Assembly (NCBI GenBank): GCA_030704615.1
Contig: CM060734.1
Coordinates: 23,562,001 to 23,622,000 of the forward strand
DNA: 60,000 nt
Origin: Takakia lepidozioides
Taxonomy: Eukaryota; Streptophyta; Takakiopsida; Takakiales; Takakiaceae
Reading direction: 5' to 3'
Part shown: positions 1 through 11,293 of the stretch, one piece after another
Layout: the number at the start of each line of letters is the position of its first letter
Numbering within the stretch: the first letter of the stretch is position 1
Program-made: the position numbers and the translations under genes
The notes under the pieces: generated by a model
Told to the model about the DNA's origin: nothing
The model's database searches: none
Seen by the model: only the letters and a program-made list of their open reading frames with translations

Positions 1-450
1 CCATGTTCAAATTCCTCTCTCGAGAAAAACCACTGTTTGAATTAGCCGGATTTCTTCCCATTAATAGTAATATAATACGTATATTAATAGCGTACAATAC
101 GGTCTCGACAGGTGAACCATGTTCTAAGCCGAAACTGACGGACGGAAGTATCGGGACGAATCTACACAAATCATTCTTACTGAGACATGGACGGCAACTG
201 TCGGGAACCCCGAGAACGAGAAGGAACTCGGGCAGAGAGGAAAGCCGTCGGGATGGATGAACAATTGTAGCCGTCACTTGTTCTCGGGGACGGCGGTCTG
301 TTTCGAGTATAAGACGGCAACAGGTCTTCTGCTTCGGCACGACGTTCTTGGCGGGTGGCTGCTGCGTTTAACGATCAGCTCCGCGTCTGCGCTGCTAGTC
401 TTGCTTGGGTTGCTTCCGCTGTGTGGGATCCATTGAGAAGAGAGGAAGCG
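1..450. other. 5' flank of the YUCCA-like gene
   Basis: No recognisable gene or RNA is seen here. Short open frames exist on both strands but none resembles a known protein. It probably holds the promoter and 5' untranslated region of the downstream monooxygenase gene. No clear TATA box was identified. Confidence 0.4.
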
Positions 451-1591
451 ATGGAGATGATACCTGAAGATGCTCATGCATTGGTGTATGATCACCCGAT
501 AGCCGCTCCACATGAGGTTTGGGTCCCTGGAGCCTTGATTGTGGGTGCTGGCCCAGCAGGCCTTGCAACAGCTGCATGCCTGAAATCCCACGGAGTACCC
601 TGCACGATACTGGAGCGTGAGGACTGTGTGGCTTCGTTGTGGAGGAAGAGGACGTATGACAGGTTGCATCTGCACCTACCCAAGAAATTCTGCCAGTTGC
701 CACCGAACCCTTTCCCCAGTGATTACCCTACCTATCCAACCCGTGACCAGTTTGTGCATTACCTGGACTGCTATGCCGAACGATTCCCACATTACTCCTA
801 TTTTCGACAAGGTGGTAGCGTCTGCACGGTTTTCCGACAATCTGATCTGGGCTTTGGACACATTCGACTGCAGGACAGCCTCGAAAGAGGGAGCTGGTGT
901 TCATACGGTCTACACGGCCAACTGGCTTGTGGTAGCGTCAGGAGAGAACTCTGACATCTCTCTGCCCTCGCCAAAGGGAGAAGACGAGTTTGCTGGGAAT
1001 ATCATCCACGCAAGTAAATATAGGAATGGAGAAAGATATGAGAACAGCAAAGTGCTTGTTGTGGGCTGCGTTAACACAGGAATGGAGGTCGCACTAGACC
1101 TAGCCAACTACAAGGCCACGCCCTCACTCGTCGTCCAAAGTCCAGTATGGCTACACCCCCTTCACTAATTATTTTTTGTGTGTCATTGCTGGCCAAATGT
1201 TTTGGATTATACCTCCCGCTTCGTCAAAAGCAGGCTTTCCTGCAACATTGTAGGTGCTGCTACTAGAATTGGCGAGATAACAACTAACCGAGGGTGTCAG
1301 ATTTGGATCTTTCAGTCCCTCTCCAGGTGGAATCTTTTTATGTCATCCTTGAAATATATAGCTTCACACTCTCATGATCCCTCAAACAAACTTTTAACAA
1401 ACTGCATATCTACGTACGATCACTAGATCATACTTACTCGAATCCCCACAGGAGAAATTGTCCAGACACCTTGCTAAGCTATGCCGAATTGATGAAACCA
1501 CATCGTAGCTAGAGTTCAAGCTTTTCTACAGTGACTATCATTGTGCTCTTCACCTCTTTGTTTGAAACAACCAAAGAGCTATGCATGTTTT

Positions 1592-1810
1592 TGTTAGTAG
1601 GATAGTAACATCCACTAGGATAGTAAGTCTAATAGTTAAAGACCCTTTCATATCTTATACTCAAGAAACAATATTGTAGAGATCTCATACTCAAGAGACA
1701 CAATTGTTGATATATAAGGTATGTTCAGAGACTATAATACAACGATTTTATTCTGTCTTAGCTCTCTCTCACTTGTATGTTTACTCATATATAGAATGTA
1801 GATATTAACA
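1592..1810 (+). repeat. 5' LTR of the TR-GAG element
   Basis: This 219-bp direct repeat matches 3029-3257 with few differences. It is shorter mainly because its CT run is shorter. It begins TGTTAG and ends TTAACA, and the primer-binding site follows immediately. Confidence 0.88.
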
Positions 1811-1820
1811 TGGTATCAGG
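1811..1820 (+). other. Primer-binding site (copia type)
   Basis: TGGTATCAGG directly follows the 5' LTR. It resembles the common plant copia site complementary to the initiator methionine tRNA. Confidence 0.7.
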
Positions 1821-1985
1821 CCTCTATAGATAATATAGAACGATCCGATGGGATGGGACTCCTTGTTTCAAATTGACCTTAACATTCTATGAGTTTTTTT
1901 TTAACCATAAGAAAATGTATAATGTCTTCAGAAAACATAGGGTCCTAAAATTCTATAGGAAGAGTAAATCCTAATCGGGGCCACA

Positions 1986-2735
1986 ATGGCATCCTCCTCG
2001 TCTGATCAAAGAACCCGTATGATCAAAGAACCATAGAGAAATTAGATGGTTCTAACTATCAAACCTGGAAGATTAGATTATCCTATAAAAACGAAAGACT
2101 CTGGGATTTAGTAATAGGTACTGAAATAAAACCTAGCTCAAGTACTTCCCCAGGTGGAACAGTAACAAATCCACCAGGGACTGGTGTAGGTTCCATCGTC
2201 CATTGGGAAGATAGAGATAGGACAGCCCAATTGATAATCATATATAATGTTAAAAACACTTGTCTCGGTCATGTGACCTCTTCACTTACAGCAAATGGGA
2301 ATTGGGTAGCCTTACAAAGAGTCTATCACACAAATGACATGATAAACAAGTGTCATCTTATAAAGCACTATGTCAATTACAGTTTGAGAGAAGGGAATGA
2401 CATTAAAATTCATATTCATGAATTTAGACTCAACTAGGGTCAGTGGGGGTCACACATTCAGATGAAGACAACGTACAGAGACACTCTTAAGTAGTCTTCC
2501 TGAATCATACGAGCCCATATTAATTATGACCTTAAGTAATCAACTTGGATTATCCCTTCAAGATGTTGCAGCCAAATTATTGACTCATGACATTCGTAGG
2601 AGGAAGAATGGTGATTTATCTGCAACAGATGGAGTCACAGTATTCTGGGCTGGTAGGAAGCCAAACCAGAAGAGGCAGATGACTGGATCTCAAGGTGGAT
2701 CACCCAGTTATCCTGTCAACCAAGGTCTTCTATAG
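1986..2735 (+). pseudogene. Degenerate copia-type gag
   Basis: An ATG at 1986 starts a short frame that stops at once. The gag-like stretch then resumes in another frame from about 2030 (KLDGSNYQTWK motif, typical of copia gag) to a stop at 2437. It shifts again before a tail with SLPESYEPIL and a basic RRRKNG segment that ends at 2735. Gag would form the particle packaging the element's RNA. At least two frame changes make this copy non-coding. No CCHC knuckle was found. Confidence 0.7.
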
Positions 2736-3028
2736 AAGACATCACAGATCGTATTACCTCAAGTTTTGGTCCTACTAACGGGCCAGTTTCCAAGTGTGTA
2801 ATTCTTGGAGTTCATTCCACATTCTATTCCCGGAAAGCAGTCAGTGCTACAAGGAGAAGAGGTGGAGGTATTGACGTAGCTATGAAAGTGAGGAGATGAA
2901 GAACAACTCAGAGGAGCGTACGAAAGTTCAAGACTTTAACTAGACCGATGATTACACGAGTGTTAAAGTAGCAATGAAGTGTTAACGTAGACTTTATCTT
3001 TAACAGATATATTAGACTTAAGTGGGGG

Positions 3029-3257
3029 TGTTAGGAGGATAGTAACATCCACTAGGATAGTAAGTCTAATAGTTAAAGACCCTTTCATATCTTATACTCA
3101 AGAGACATTATTGTAGAGATCTCATACTCAAGAGACACAATTGTTGATATATAAGGTATGTTCAGAGACTGCAATACAACGATTCTATTCTGTCTCAGCT
3201 CTCTCTCTCTCTCTCTCACTTGTATGTCTACTCATATATAGAATGTAGATATTAACA
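3029..3257 (+). repeat. 3' LTR of the TR-GAG element
   Basis: This 229-bp copy of the 5' LTR has a longer CT microsatellite near 3200-3220. It is preceded by the polypurine tract at 3021-3028 and followed by the GTTTT target duplication. Confidence 0.88.
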
Positions 3258-4886
3258 GTTTTAGACTCTATGCTCGCTTAAGTTTGTGAAAGCACAGTAT
3301 GTAGAGAGACACTAAGAAACTGTAAAAGACTCGAATTTTTCGCGAGCAACTGCGGCTGGCATTTTATCTGCACCTCCAGGTATCGCTTACAGTTGACGAG
3401 CCAATTGCAAAGTCTTTCACCAAAACAGTTCAAGTCCTACTGCTGAGCGAGCTGCTGAGCCTTTGCTATCCAGTATACAGTCTTGAAAAAATAGGAGAAT
3501 TGTTGATAAGTTACATCATGAAGTGAACAGCCCAGGTGGGTACGAGCCTAATTCTGTGTCATGACACAAAACGGACTGCTAGCTATTTGGGAATCCCGCC
3601 CTCATCTGACAAGATCATTATTTTCTTGAGCATGCTGGCAAATGTTCTGAAATTTTTTGAGGATATTGAATCTGTATTTTGGCATCTGTGCAGTACCATG
3701 TCTTGCCGAGAGAGTTATTTGGACTTATTTCGACCTTTCAAGTAATCTCGTGGCTGAAGAAGTACTTCCCTCTCTGGTTTGTGGACTCTTGCATTGTTCT
3801 TGCTTCGCGACTAACCATGGGCTGCGTAGCCAAATTTGGGATCGAAAGGCCCAAGGAAGATCCTCTTGAGGTGAAGATGAGGACAGGAAAGACGCCTGTT
3901 TTGGACGTCGGGACAGTACAGAAAGTAAGGAGTGGACATGTCAAGGTAAGCTCTACCATTCTTCAACAGTCCACGTACATTTCGAATCCCTTGTGTCGAA
4001 CCTTACCGTTGAGATCATTTCAATCGAAACTCTAGCTGCTTACACACTTCTCTCATCTCAAAATTCAACTGTGCAAAAACATTTCTGCAGGTAGTGCCTG
4101 GCATAGAATGCGTGTCCGAAAAGGGAGTTCACTTTGTGGATGGTACCTACAAACAATTCGATGACTCATCATGGCCACAGGCTACAAGAGCAACGTTCAA
4201 TGTTGGTTGAAGGTAAGTTTGCCAGACCTCACATTTTCTCTTCAAGAACAACCCAACTCAGAACAAGACATTATCTTGCGAGATTGACACCACGTTAGAA
4301 TGCGGATTTGAAGAGGACAATCGAATGCCAATTCAACAACCAGATCGGTTCCATATTAGTCCTGTTTGTGTGCCAAGAAGTCCCCAGTCAATGAAGCTGC
4401 CAATCTCTCATCTACAATCTACTGATTACTAACTGCAAGATTTACACTGGACAGGATGATAACATGTTCGGTGCTGATGGATTCCCCAAGAAAGCAGCCC
4501 CAAACGGATGGAAGGGAGAGCGGGGATTATACGCGGTAGGTTTCGGTCGTGGAGGACTGGCTGGAGTCTCCTACGATGCAGTCCAAGTTGCAGAGGATAT
4601 CTCCAAGGCTTACTTTCTGCAGAAACACTGACAACCTCACCCAGTTCCTCTCTGCAGCTTTTCGAAGTGCAGCCAAGCTTAGCCACCACTGACAGTGGGA
4701 GTAGTGAATGACATAGCAAGTAGCTTGTACAGATCACCTCCCTCTCAGTTCTGTCTTGCTGAACAAGTACACCAAGCCTTTTTCCAGAGAATCCTGTGTG
4801 TATGCATGCACAGCTCTCAATGTACTTGTAACTGTGTTCTTACCCGTTGAAAAGACATGATTGTTCCTTTCACCATTGTAAGTTCC

Positions 4887-4892
4887 AATAAA
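4887..4892 (+). promoter_or_regulatory. AATAAA polyadenylation signal
   Basis: A canonical AATAAA lies 256 bp after the YUCCA-like stop codon (4629-4631), a plausible 3'-end signal for that gene. It was found by sequence match only. Confidence 0.4.
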
Positions 4893-5852
4893 ATTCATGG
4901 ATAATTTCAGAAATCGTAATAACACAAGTTCAGTGTTTGCATGTCTACTTAGGCCTCTACATCTAGAGGTCTTTCTAAATCAAGCTGTGCAATCCTCAAG
5001 TAGAAAATTCCAATTCAGCTTGGGTGTAACTTGGGTGTACAATGAACGAAAAACCAGTATAGCTCAATACCATGCATACCCTCACATCTGCCATGCAAAA
5101 CATCCTACAAGTTGCTGCTTAATTTGTTCGGCGTCCATGGTGAAAAGTGTGTACTGATCTACGATGGTAGTTTTCACCTTGTACGAAACAACCCCAACAA
5201 GCACCTCACTGAAGAACTGCCATGTTTTGGGACGGAATGGGGCGGGCGAGCATAGATCACGGGGCAGGCAATAGCAGACTCTCTACAGTTGCAGTGCTCG
5301 TACTGTTTGTGAATGAGCTTTGTTATCAAGCTGCCGCGGTCACGAATTCCCACTTGAGATGGTGAGTGTGTGTTTTGGACAGGTCCACGCACACTCTTGA
5401 GTCTTAGCTGCGGGCACCAAAACAATCTGAGACTGATGCAGTGCTGATCCAATTGTTCATTCATTTGCCAGTATGTGAAAAGGCAGGTTTGTGAGGGATG
5501 GAGAGATCAGAGAGTGATCTGAGAAGTATAGTGCCTAAAAGTATCTAGCAGTGAGCACTGGGGCTTGAATGGGAATGTGGGGGAGGAGGAGTCCAGGACT
5601 GGCACTTGGTAGAGTTGGGTTTTATGTCAAGCGCCATGTTCATGACCCCGGGACCTCCAGCTTGTCGCCGAAGATGTTACCGATTCTTTCTGCCTCCCGG
5701 GCAATAGTGAGGATCACACGGTAATCAAACCAACCAATCATTACACCAAATTCTGAAGACAAAAGGGCATGATTAAGACAGGAAGCTTGTGCAAAGACTC
5801 GTGAATACCACCTCTCCAATGAAGTGGGAAGCGTGGCTTTTGTTTGTGACAG
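4893..5852. other. Intergenic DNA with no recognised gene
   Basis: Several open frames of 60-140 codons occur on both strands but none has a recognisable domain or splice context. The part before 5853 should contain one breakpoint of the inferred P450 inversion. Confidence 0.4.
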
Positions 5853-6967
5853 AACAAAAGGAGATTGCAGAGGAGAAGGGAGGAGCACCCCTGACATGGG
5901 ATGACACGCGCAAAATGAAGTACACATGGCGTGTGCTTCAAGAGACTTTGCGGATGCAGCCTCCTGTGCAAGCAGCTTTTCGAAAGGCAATAAAAGATTT
6001 TGAGTATGAAGGTTACACAATTCCGAAAGGGTGGAATGTGAGTGCTTCAATCCACATCAGTTGTCACTTTACTCCCCCCGAACTAGTTGTTCACAGAAAT
6101 CATATTCAGTTGCTTTGGGGTTGCAGTTTCTTTGTTGGTTCTATATTTGAAGGGAAGTTTTTGTATCACTTGCAACTACCAATACAACCATTTGATAAAA
6201 TACGCAGCTGCAAGTACTAAGTGCAGGATCGTTATAGGTTGTTGTTGTAGTTGAAATAGCAGCAGCTGCATGAATACAGAACATGAAGGCTCCATGCAGA
6301 CAATGAAGACAGAGTGTATTGTCTAGCTGTGATTAGGACGGTTTGCCCTAGAGCACGCGTTCTTGGTCACTCAAGAATCCCCAAATCTACCACTCTAATA
6401 CCGACACTGACACTGAGAGCAGTGATGAAGGTCAAGTGACCAAGGACACATCTGGTAGTAGTGTGCGCACGAGTATGTACAGTACTCAATTATCTAGTAC
6501 TCTCATGCAATTTGGGCTCATTATAAGGTGATCTTTATCGATTTCAGTTATTCTATCCGTTTCCAGAAAGATGGGCTAGCCAGCCAACAGCACTCACCTA
6601 ATATATATCAAAAATGGAAAACCTATGTGTAAAGTTTTTGGGTGTGAACAGTTATCCTGAGCTTGTGTCCTTGCATGTATTGTTTCTGCAGATTATATCG
6701 ACTGCAAACCGCTCACATTACTCCCCGGAGCATTTTCCAAACCCTCAAAAGTTCGACCCATCTCGCTTTGAAGGCTTGGGTCCTACACCGTTCACATTTG
6801 TTCCACTTGGTGGAGGGCCCCGTCTCTGCCTTGGAAATGAATTTGTGGTGAACTTTGAATGGGAGATGGTAGACCCCCAGGAACCCATTATCATCAATCC
6901 CATGCCCATTTTTAAGAAGAAACTGCAACTGAAAGTTCGCAGGAAGGCGAATTCATTGCCATTGTAA
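5853..6967 (+). pseudogene. Cytochrome P450 (CYP85 clan-like), C-terminal half
   Basis: Two exons (5853-6037 and 6692-6967) join in phase 0 across a GT-AG intron. The first holds the K-helix ETLR motif and the PKGW segment. The second holds FDPSRF and the haem loop [13 protein letters not shown], then the stop TAA at 6965. Family role: haem-thiolate monooxygenases of this clan oxidise sterols, triterpenes or hormones on the ER membrane. Two oddities: the haem loop begins with L where F is usual, and about a dozen residues normally following CxG are missing, so NEF runs straight into FEWE. The frame opens at an acceptor in phase 1 with no start codon nearby. The N-terminal part lies on the opposite strand at 7592-8155. 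A broken gene is the best reading. Confidence 0.8.
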
Positions 6968-7591
6968 GCACTGTAACAAGCAGGGGTACATGTACGCACG
7001 GGAAAGACACTCGTCCCCAATATGAGTGTGTACATGCATTTGCAAAATCGTGTGCTGGGACATACATGTATTAGTCCGCTGTTGGTTCACATTTGAGTAG
7101 ACATAATCCTCCTCTGGATGGTAAGGGTTGGTGTATGCAGGCTTGGCTACAAGACAGCCACGGCGCAAGGATCTCTTGGCCTATGCCCTGCTTACCGTCG
7201 GTATCGCCAGACACCCAGTCATGCCAAAATGATAAGAAGTGTTCCACTCCCACTATGTGATCTAAGCTAGAACCAGGAAGAACCCCAATCTCCACGAATT
7301 TGCAAGTTTGAGATTGACAGACGAGCAATGAGGATGAACAATGATAATTTTCTACTGGAAGGTTAGTGTCAACAGTTACCCTGACACCTACTACTGCAGT
7401 TCCAGCTATACTACAAGTTTATTTATATCGTCGAAATTGGTGCATTGCGACAACAGATGATATAGAATTCTGGATCTACTCTACAAGTTAAATCCTCATT
7501 TTTATGATAATGCATGCAAGAATATTGTTTATTGATGTACATTCTAGCACCGAAGAAGGAAATGAAGACTTCTGAGTAAGGTGATCCGCAC
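6968..7591. other. Spacer between the convergent P450 halves
   Basis: No recognisable gene. On the inversion model this stretch holds the former 3' flank of the plus-strand half and the intron tail of the minus-strand half, with a breakpoint between them. No obvious inverted repeat was spotted at its edges. Confidence 0.4.
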
Positions 7592-8155
7592 CTCAAATGA
7601 TCTCCTTCAAGCATTCAGGATTGAGGTAAAGGTACTTGAGCGTCACAGCCGGTGCTATACTAGTCGTGTCGTGTCCTGCTACGAACATAATTAAGATATT
7701 GTCTTTCATTTCCTCCAGAGTCATGAATCTTCCGTTCTCAATCGGGGTTGCTTAGCCACGAAGAGAGGAGGTCCTTGGTTAGCTGAAGTTTTTCCGTCTT
7801 TAAAATCCTGCACAAAAAAATTGATCCAAAATTTAGAGGATAATATTTCTTTTGTTTGCGAAAGAGAACCTGAAAGTGAGGGACCTGTTTTACAACAGAA
7901 ATTGCAATGCACCTGCTGCCTTCGTAGTATGATGTTCTCCAAGATTCGTAGTACCGATTCGCGCGCAAGCCTTGCTTTGCGGTAGACAGTTCCAGGGAGA
8001 TCAATGGGTATTTGCATCATGCCAGAGAGAAACGTTTCGAGCGTTTCATACATTGGAAGGAACTCGGGATCCCTTTGTTTGACACTAACAAACATTTCCG
8101 CTGCCACTGCAAAGGTGTACATTCTCACCGCAGGCACTCCCAGAATCTGATCCTT
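7592..8155 (-). pseudogene. Cytochrome P450 (CYP85 clan-like), middle part
   Basis: Read on the minus strand, one exon runs from about 8155 to 7913 and a second from 7807 to 7592. The first carries PIDLPGT and the following helices; the second has DLLSSWLSNPD and the I-helix oxygen-binding motif AGHDTT. It ends at LNPECLKEII, a TGA and a phase-1 donor. That is exactly where the plus-strand half (acceptor at 5853, phase 1, starting EQKEIAEEK) should continue. Breaks: one inserted T between NPD and ENGR, a phase mismatch between the two exons, and the TGA just before the donor (probably from CGA). The 5' side is cut off at 8155-8156 by satellite DNA, so the membrane anchor and N-terminal third are absent. 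Confidence 0.78.
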
Positions 8156-9684
8156 GCAGGGGTTTACCACCTGGTTATATTCAGACAAAACATCTACCAG
8201 CAGCATATCATAATTGGGTATTTTTTATGGTGCTATAAAGAGCAAAGCCATAACCAGGAGAAACATAGAAACATTTGAGCCAAAGAAATGGAACTCATTC
8301 TTATCATAAGGTATCTAAATCTGACATAAGGCATCGGCCACAGGGGACCGGCAAACAAGGGTAATGTGCATTGACCGGATCATGTATAAGGTGTACACGT
8401 CTACTCCAGCAAGCCTGTCTTACCAAGGCCTAGCTCAAAATTTCAGCATTCGGAAGCCCTATAGATGTTCTATGCTTATCTCAGGTACCTTCAAGGATGC
8501 CTTACTCTCCATGCCCAATTAGCCAACATATTTTTGCTGGAGAAGATCTTACCTTAGGAAGGACTTGCTTGCTCCACACCGTGGTCATGGCGGGAGAGGA
8601 GGCTGATATCTCATGGCTTTGGCCTTCCCATTGCCTTGGGTTCATCACTTCAATCAGGAACATATTTGATAACCTTTTGTCATGCTCAGACCAAGGTGTT
8701 AGTAAATCAAACATAAAACTGAAAAACAGAAGGGAGATTGGTTGATAATGTGTACAAGAACCACCAAGTACACTGGTCTAAATCAGAGAGGGAAGATACT
8801 TATGTCTCGTCGAGACATGGACAAAGACCTGACAAGGTCATTGTAAAATTAACGACAAATCGGCCTCATTATCAACCATTCTTCATTCACAAGTCAGCTT
8901 TATGACAAATCCCAGACTTCAAAGTCAACGAAGTCTCTGGGTGGGGGGGTGGGAAAAATTGGAGACTCGATTACCACTGTTCATAGCAGGAAACCGTTGT
9001 TCAGCATGCTAAAAAGTGCCATTCATGACATGCCATGTCATTCAGTCTGTATTTTTTGGTCAGCTTGCATACCAAGGCATAACCAACCATCCTAATTTAT
9101 CGTTGGCCCAAAAACTAGTATAGTTTTGGGTTCTTTGTATCATCGGACACACCAAAGTGACTGAGCAGTAAGTATCCATGTCCAAATAAAGATCCATTGA
9201 TCACTGTTCATGGCTGGAAATGTCGGTTTGTCTTAAAGAAGCCATTTATGATCATAGAAGGCTTAAGAACAAAATAAGAGCATTTCTTTACATAAAAGAA
9301 CATCACCAAAGCAGGGTTACGGACTGATATTTGGCAGCTTATACAACAGGGTGTAATCGGCTGCCCTATTTTGCACATCAAGTCACTTTATTGACACCAT
9401 GTTTTTTGCCCCATGATCTGTTTTAGATCTGGGGCTGGTGTGTAACTTCAATGACAGGGTGGAGTAATATTCCCACCTCTTATTCCATGCCCCAAGACCA
9501 AGTTCTATGTCTGGGTAGGGAAATCATTACCATAACAGGCTGTAATCAGATTTACATGCCATGCAATCATCCATAGGAAACACAAAGAATCTGAATTGCT
9601 CATCCCATCAGGCCTGCAGGTTACTTTGGTATTATTTATCCTAAAGCAACTCGAATACAATGCCTGAATCATTCTCTTCACATC
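8156..9684 (+). repeat. Diverged orphan copy of the 2-kb satellite unit
   Basis: This segment matches the tandem unit of 11794-41478, starting at its GCAGGGGTTTACC and ending at CATTCTCTTCACATCT. It differs at scattered bases and lacks about 60 bp near 9465-9485 that array units have. It starts inside the P450 exon, so it truncates that gene. Being separate and more diverged, it is probably an older copy than the array. Confidence 0.85.
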
Positions 9685-9784
9685 TGTTAGAGGACTGTAG
9701 GGGACTTAGACACTTATACGGGATCTGTAGGGTACCCTTAAATTTTGCACAGACTGAGACCAACAGGAGCCTTAGGGGTGACAG

Positions 9785-10095
9785 CAGCGCACTGTAGAGG
9801 GGGGTTACACAGTCGTCACGGCCCACACAGCCGTCACAGTCCACACAGCCAACACAGCCCGTCACAGTCGTCACAGCCAACACAGCCGTCACAGTCCACA
9901 CAGCCAACACAGCCAACACAGCCCGTCACAGTCGTCACAGTCGTCACAGCCAACACAGCCGACACAGCCGACACAGCCCGGCACAGCCACACAGCCAGTC
10001 ACAGCCCGACACAGCCAAACACAGTCGCACAGCAGTCACAGCACAGCCCGTCACAGTTTCACACAGCCAGCCACAGCTTGACACAGCTGTCACGA
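9785..10095 (+). repeat. CACAGCC-type minisatellite
   Basis: A run of imperfect units of about 9-10 bp built on CACAGCC or CACAGTC followed by 2-3 variable bases (GT, AA, GA). The strand shown is almost free of TG-rich variants. An uninterrupted frame across it is only repeat translation, not a gene. Confidence 0.85.
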
Positions 10096-10619
10096 TCATA
10101 GGGAACGAAGAGTAGGACAGGGAACGACTGTGGGGAACAACACCTGCGAAGGGAACATGTTAGTTTACAGATGACGGTTAGTGAGGGAAACGGTTAGAAC
10201 TGCGGATAGGAAGATAAAAGGGAAAACGGGGAATGAAGAGGGATTTTTATCATTCTTCAGAGGAGGACTTCTTAGTCAGGCTGGAGCGGAGATCGGAAGC
10301 AAAAGATGGAGAGCACGGTGAAGGAGGAAAGAGAATTAGTAGATGCTTGTTATATGCAAAGCTGTAGTGATATTGTAGAGCAGATTAGAGACATAATGGC
10401 TTCGGCCTGATACCTGATAAATCATAATCTGATACTTATACGATACAATCACACTGTGTAGAGAGATCTGAGTGAAGCTGTGGATTGAATGAATGAGTGA
10501 AGGAAACCGATAGATTGATGAAGCAAACTGATATTTAATTATCAATGGTAAGGTAGCTAAGATGAATGCGGAAAGGGAAACAAATAGGAAACACCCCCAT
10601 GATACACTAGCTGTAGGTC
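10096..10619. other. Unassigned DNA
   Basis: No gene, repeat or RNA was recognised in this AT-leaning stretch between the minisatellite and the reading frame at 10620. Confidence 0.4.
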
Positions 10620-11293
10620 ATGACTGATTGTTCTGCGCGGGCTGAGTACTTAGAGATTTCCAACTCTTCTATCTTGGAGTTTCCGCCTCGGATAGCGAAG
10701 GGATGGGTGAGTAAAAGCCGCGCGACATTTGGCGACCATACTGGGGACCTGGGACATGAACAACCAGATGTGACAGGCATCTGGTGGGATCATGGTGGTT
10801 GGACCATTAAAGAATTTGAAGTGAATCAAATTCCCTGTGGAACGAAGGAAGAAAATTGTCCAAACGATTCTTTCAAAGGTTCTTGGAATTGCCAGACGGT
10901 TGTAAAGAAAATATTCTTAAACGAGTGCATGATGCTGATCCAGAATGGGGTCTGGAGAAAGGAGTGATAAAGATTTATCAGGTAGCCTGTAGAGGAAGAG
11001 CACGTTGGTTACCAACATTGGTTTATGTGATAGCATTGCTATCCATTAAACGAGTAGAGTTTGAAGGCTGGGAAGAAAGAAAGGTGAATGTTTATACTCA
11101 TATGCATGAAGAGCTTGTACTGGTAAAGAATTGGATTCCAAAGGATATTTTGTGGATCAAACTCACACCAAGAACAGCTTTTCAGACTTGTTTGCCATAT
11201 GGTTATATGGTAACGGAGACTTCAAGTATAGCCAAGGGTGCATTGAAGCTTGAAAGAAACCCAGGCATATACGAGAGATATTACAGAAGAGAG
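10620..11293 (+). CDS. Unrecognised coding-like region, truncated by gap 1
   Basis: A start at 10620 opens a frame that meets a strong donor-like GTGAGTAAAAG at about 10709, which would close a first exon ending in RIAKGW. Separately, a frame open from 10856 to the gap (146 codons) encodes a charged, tryptophan-rich segment including LPDGCKENILKRVHDADPEW and RGRARWLPTLVYVIALLSIK, with one short hydrophobic stretch. I do not recognise the family. Codon use is A/T-rich. Length and composition look more coding than the satellite frames, but there is no homology support. The 500-N gap hides the continuation. Confidence 0.3.

Larger units (their letters stand above)
1592..3257 (+). mobile_element. 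Gag-only Ty1-copia LTR element (TR-GAG type)
   Basis: A complete small LTR retrotransposon lies in intron 1 of the YUCCA-like gene, in the same orientation. It has two LTRs (1592-1810 and 3029-3257), both TGTTAG...TTAACA. Directly after the 5' LTR is a TGGTATCAGG primer-binding site, which resembles the initiator-Met tRNA site of copia elements. A purine tract AGTGGGGG (3021-3028) abuts the 3' LTR. The 5-bp target duplication GTTTT flanks it at 1587-1591 and 3258-3262. The 1.2-kb interior encodes only gag-like sequence; no protease, integrase or reverse transcriptase was seen. That is the layout of non-autonomous TR-GAG elements, which depend on enzymes supplied in trans. Confidence 0.88.
451..4631 (+). 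pseudogene. YUCCA-like flavin-containing monooxygenase, four exons, two frame breaks
   Basis: Family role: YUCCA enzymes are FAD/NADPH monooxygenases that convert indole-3-pyruvate to auxin. Exons read as 451-1144, 3694-3945, 4091-4212 and 4455-4631, all joined in phase 0 at GT-AG sites. The first ATG in frame (451) gives a normal N-terminus. Visible motifs are the FAD site GAGPAG (residues 32-37), LPRE at the start of exon 2, the ATGYKSNV motif in exon 3 and the C-terminal [13 protein letters not shown] block. Total length fits about 414 residues, usual for the family. Two 1-nt breaks occur: an apparent extra base near 782-795 in exon 1 and a missing base near 4160-4175 before ATGYKSNV. The NADPH motif reads GCVNTG where GCGNSG is usual. 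Intron 1 carries an LTR element. It is either a young pseudogene or a real gene with sequencing errors. The homology is secure; its functional state is not. Confidence 0.85.

Noticed and set aside
5640-5760. Minus-strand segment ending REAERIGNIFGDKLEVPGS before a stop
   Set aside because: It looks protein-like, but I could match it to no family and saw no splice context; too weak to list as a gene.
9745-10101. 118-codon frame rich in Thr, Gln, Pro and Ser
   Set aside because: It is the translation of the CACAGCC minisatellite.
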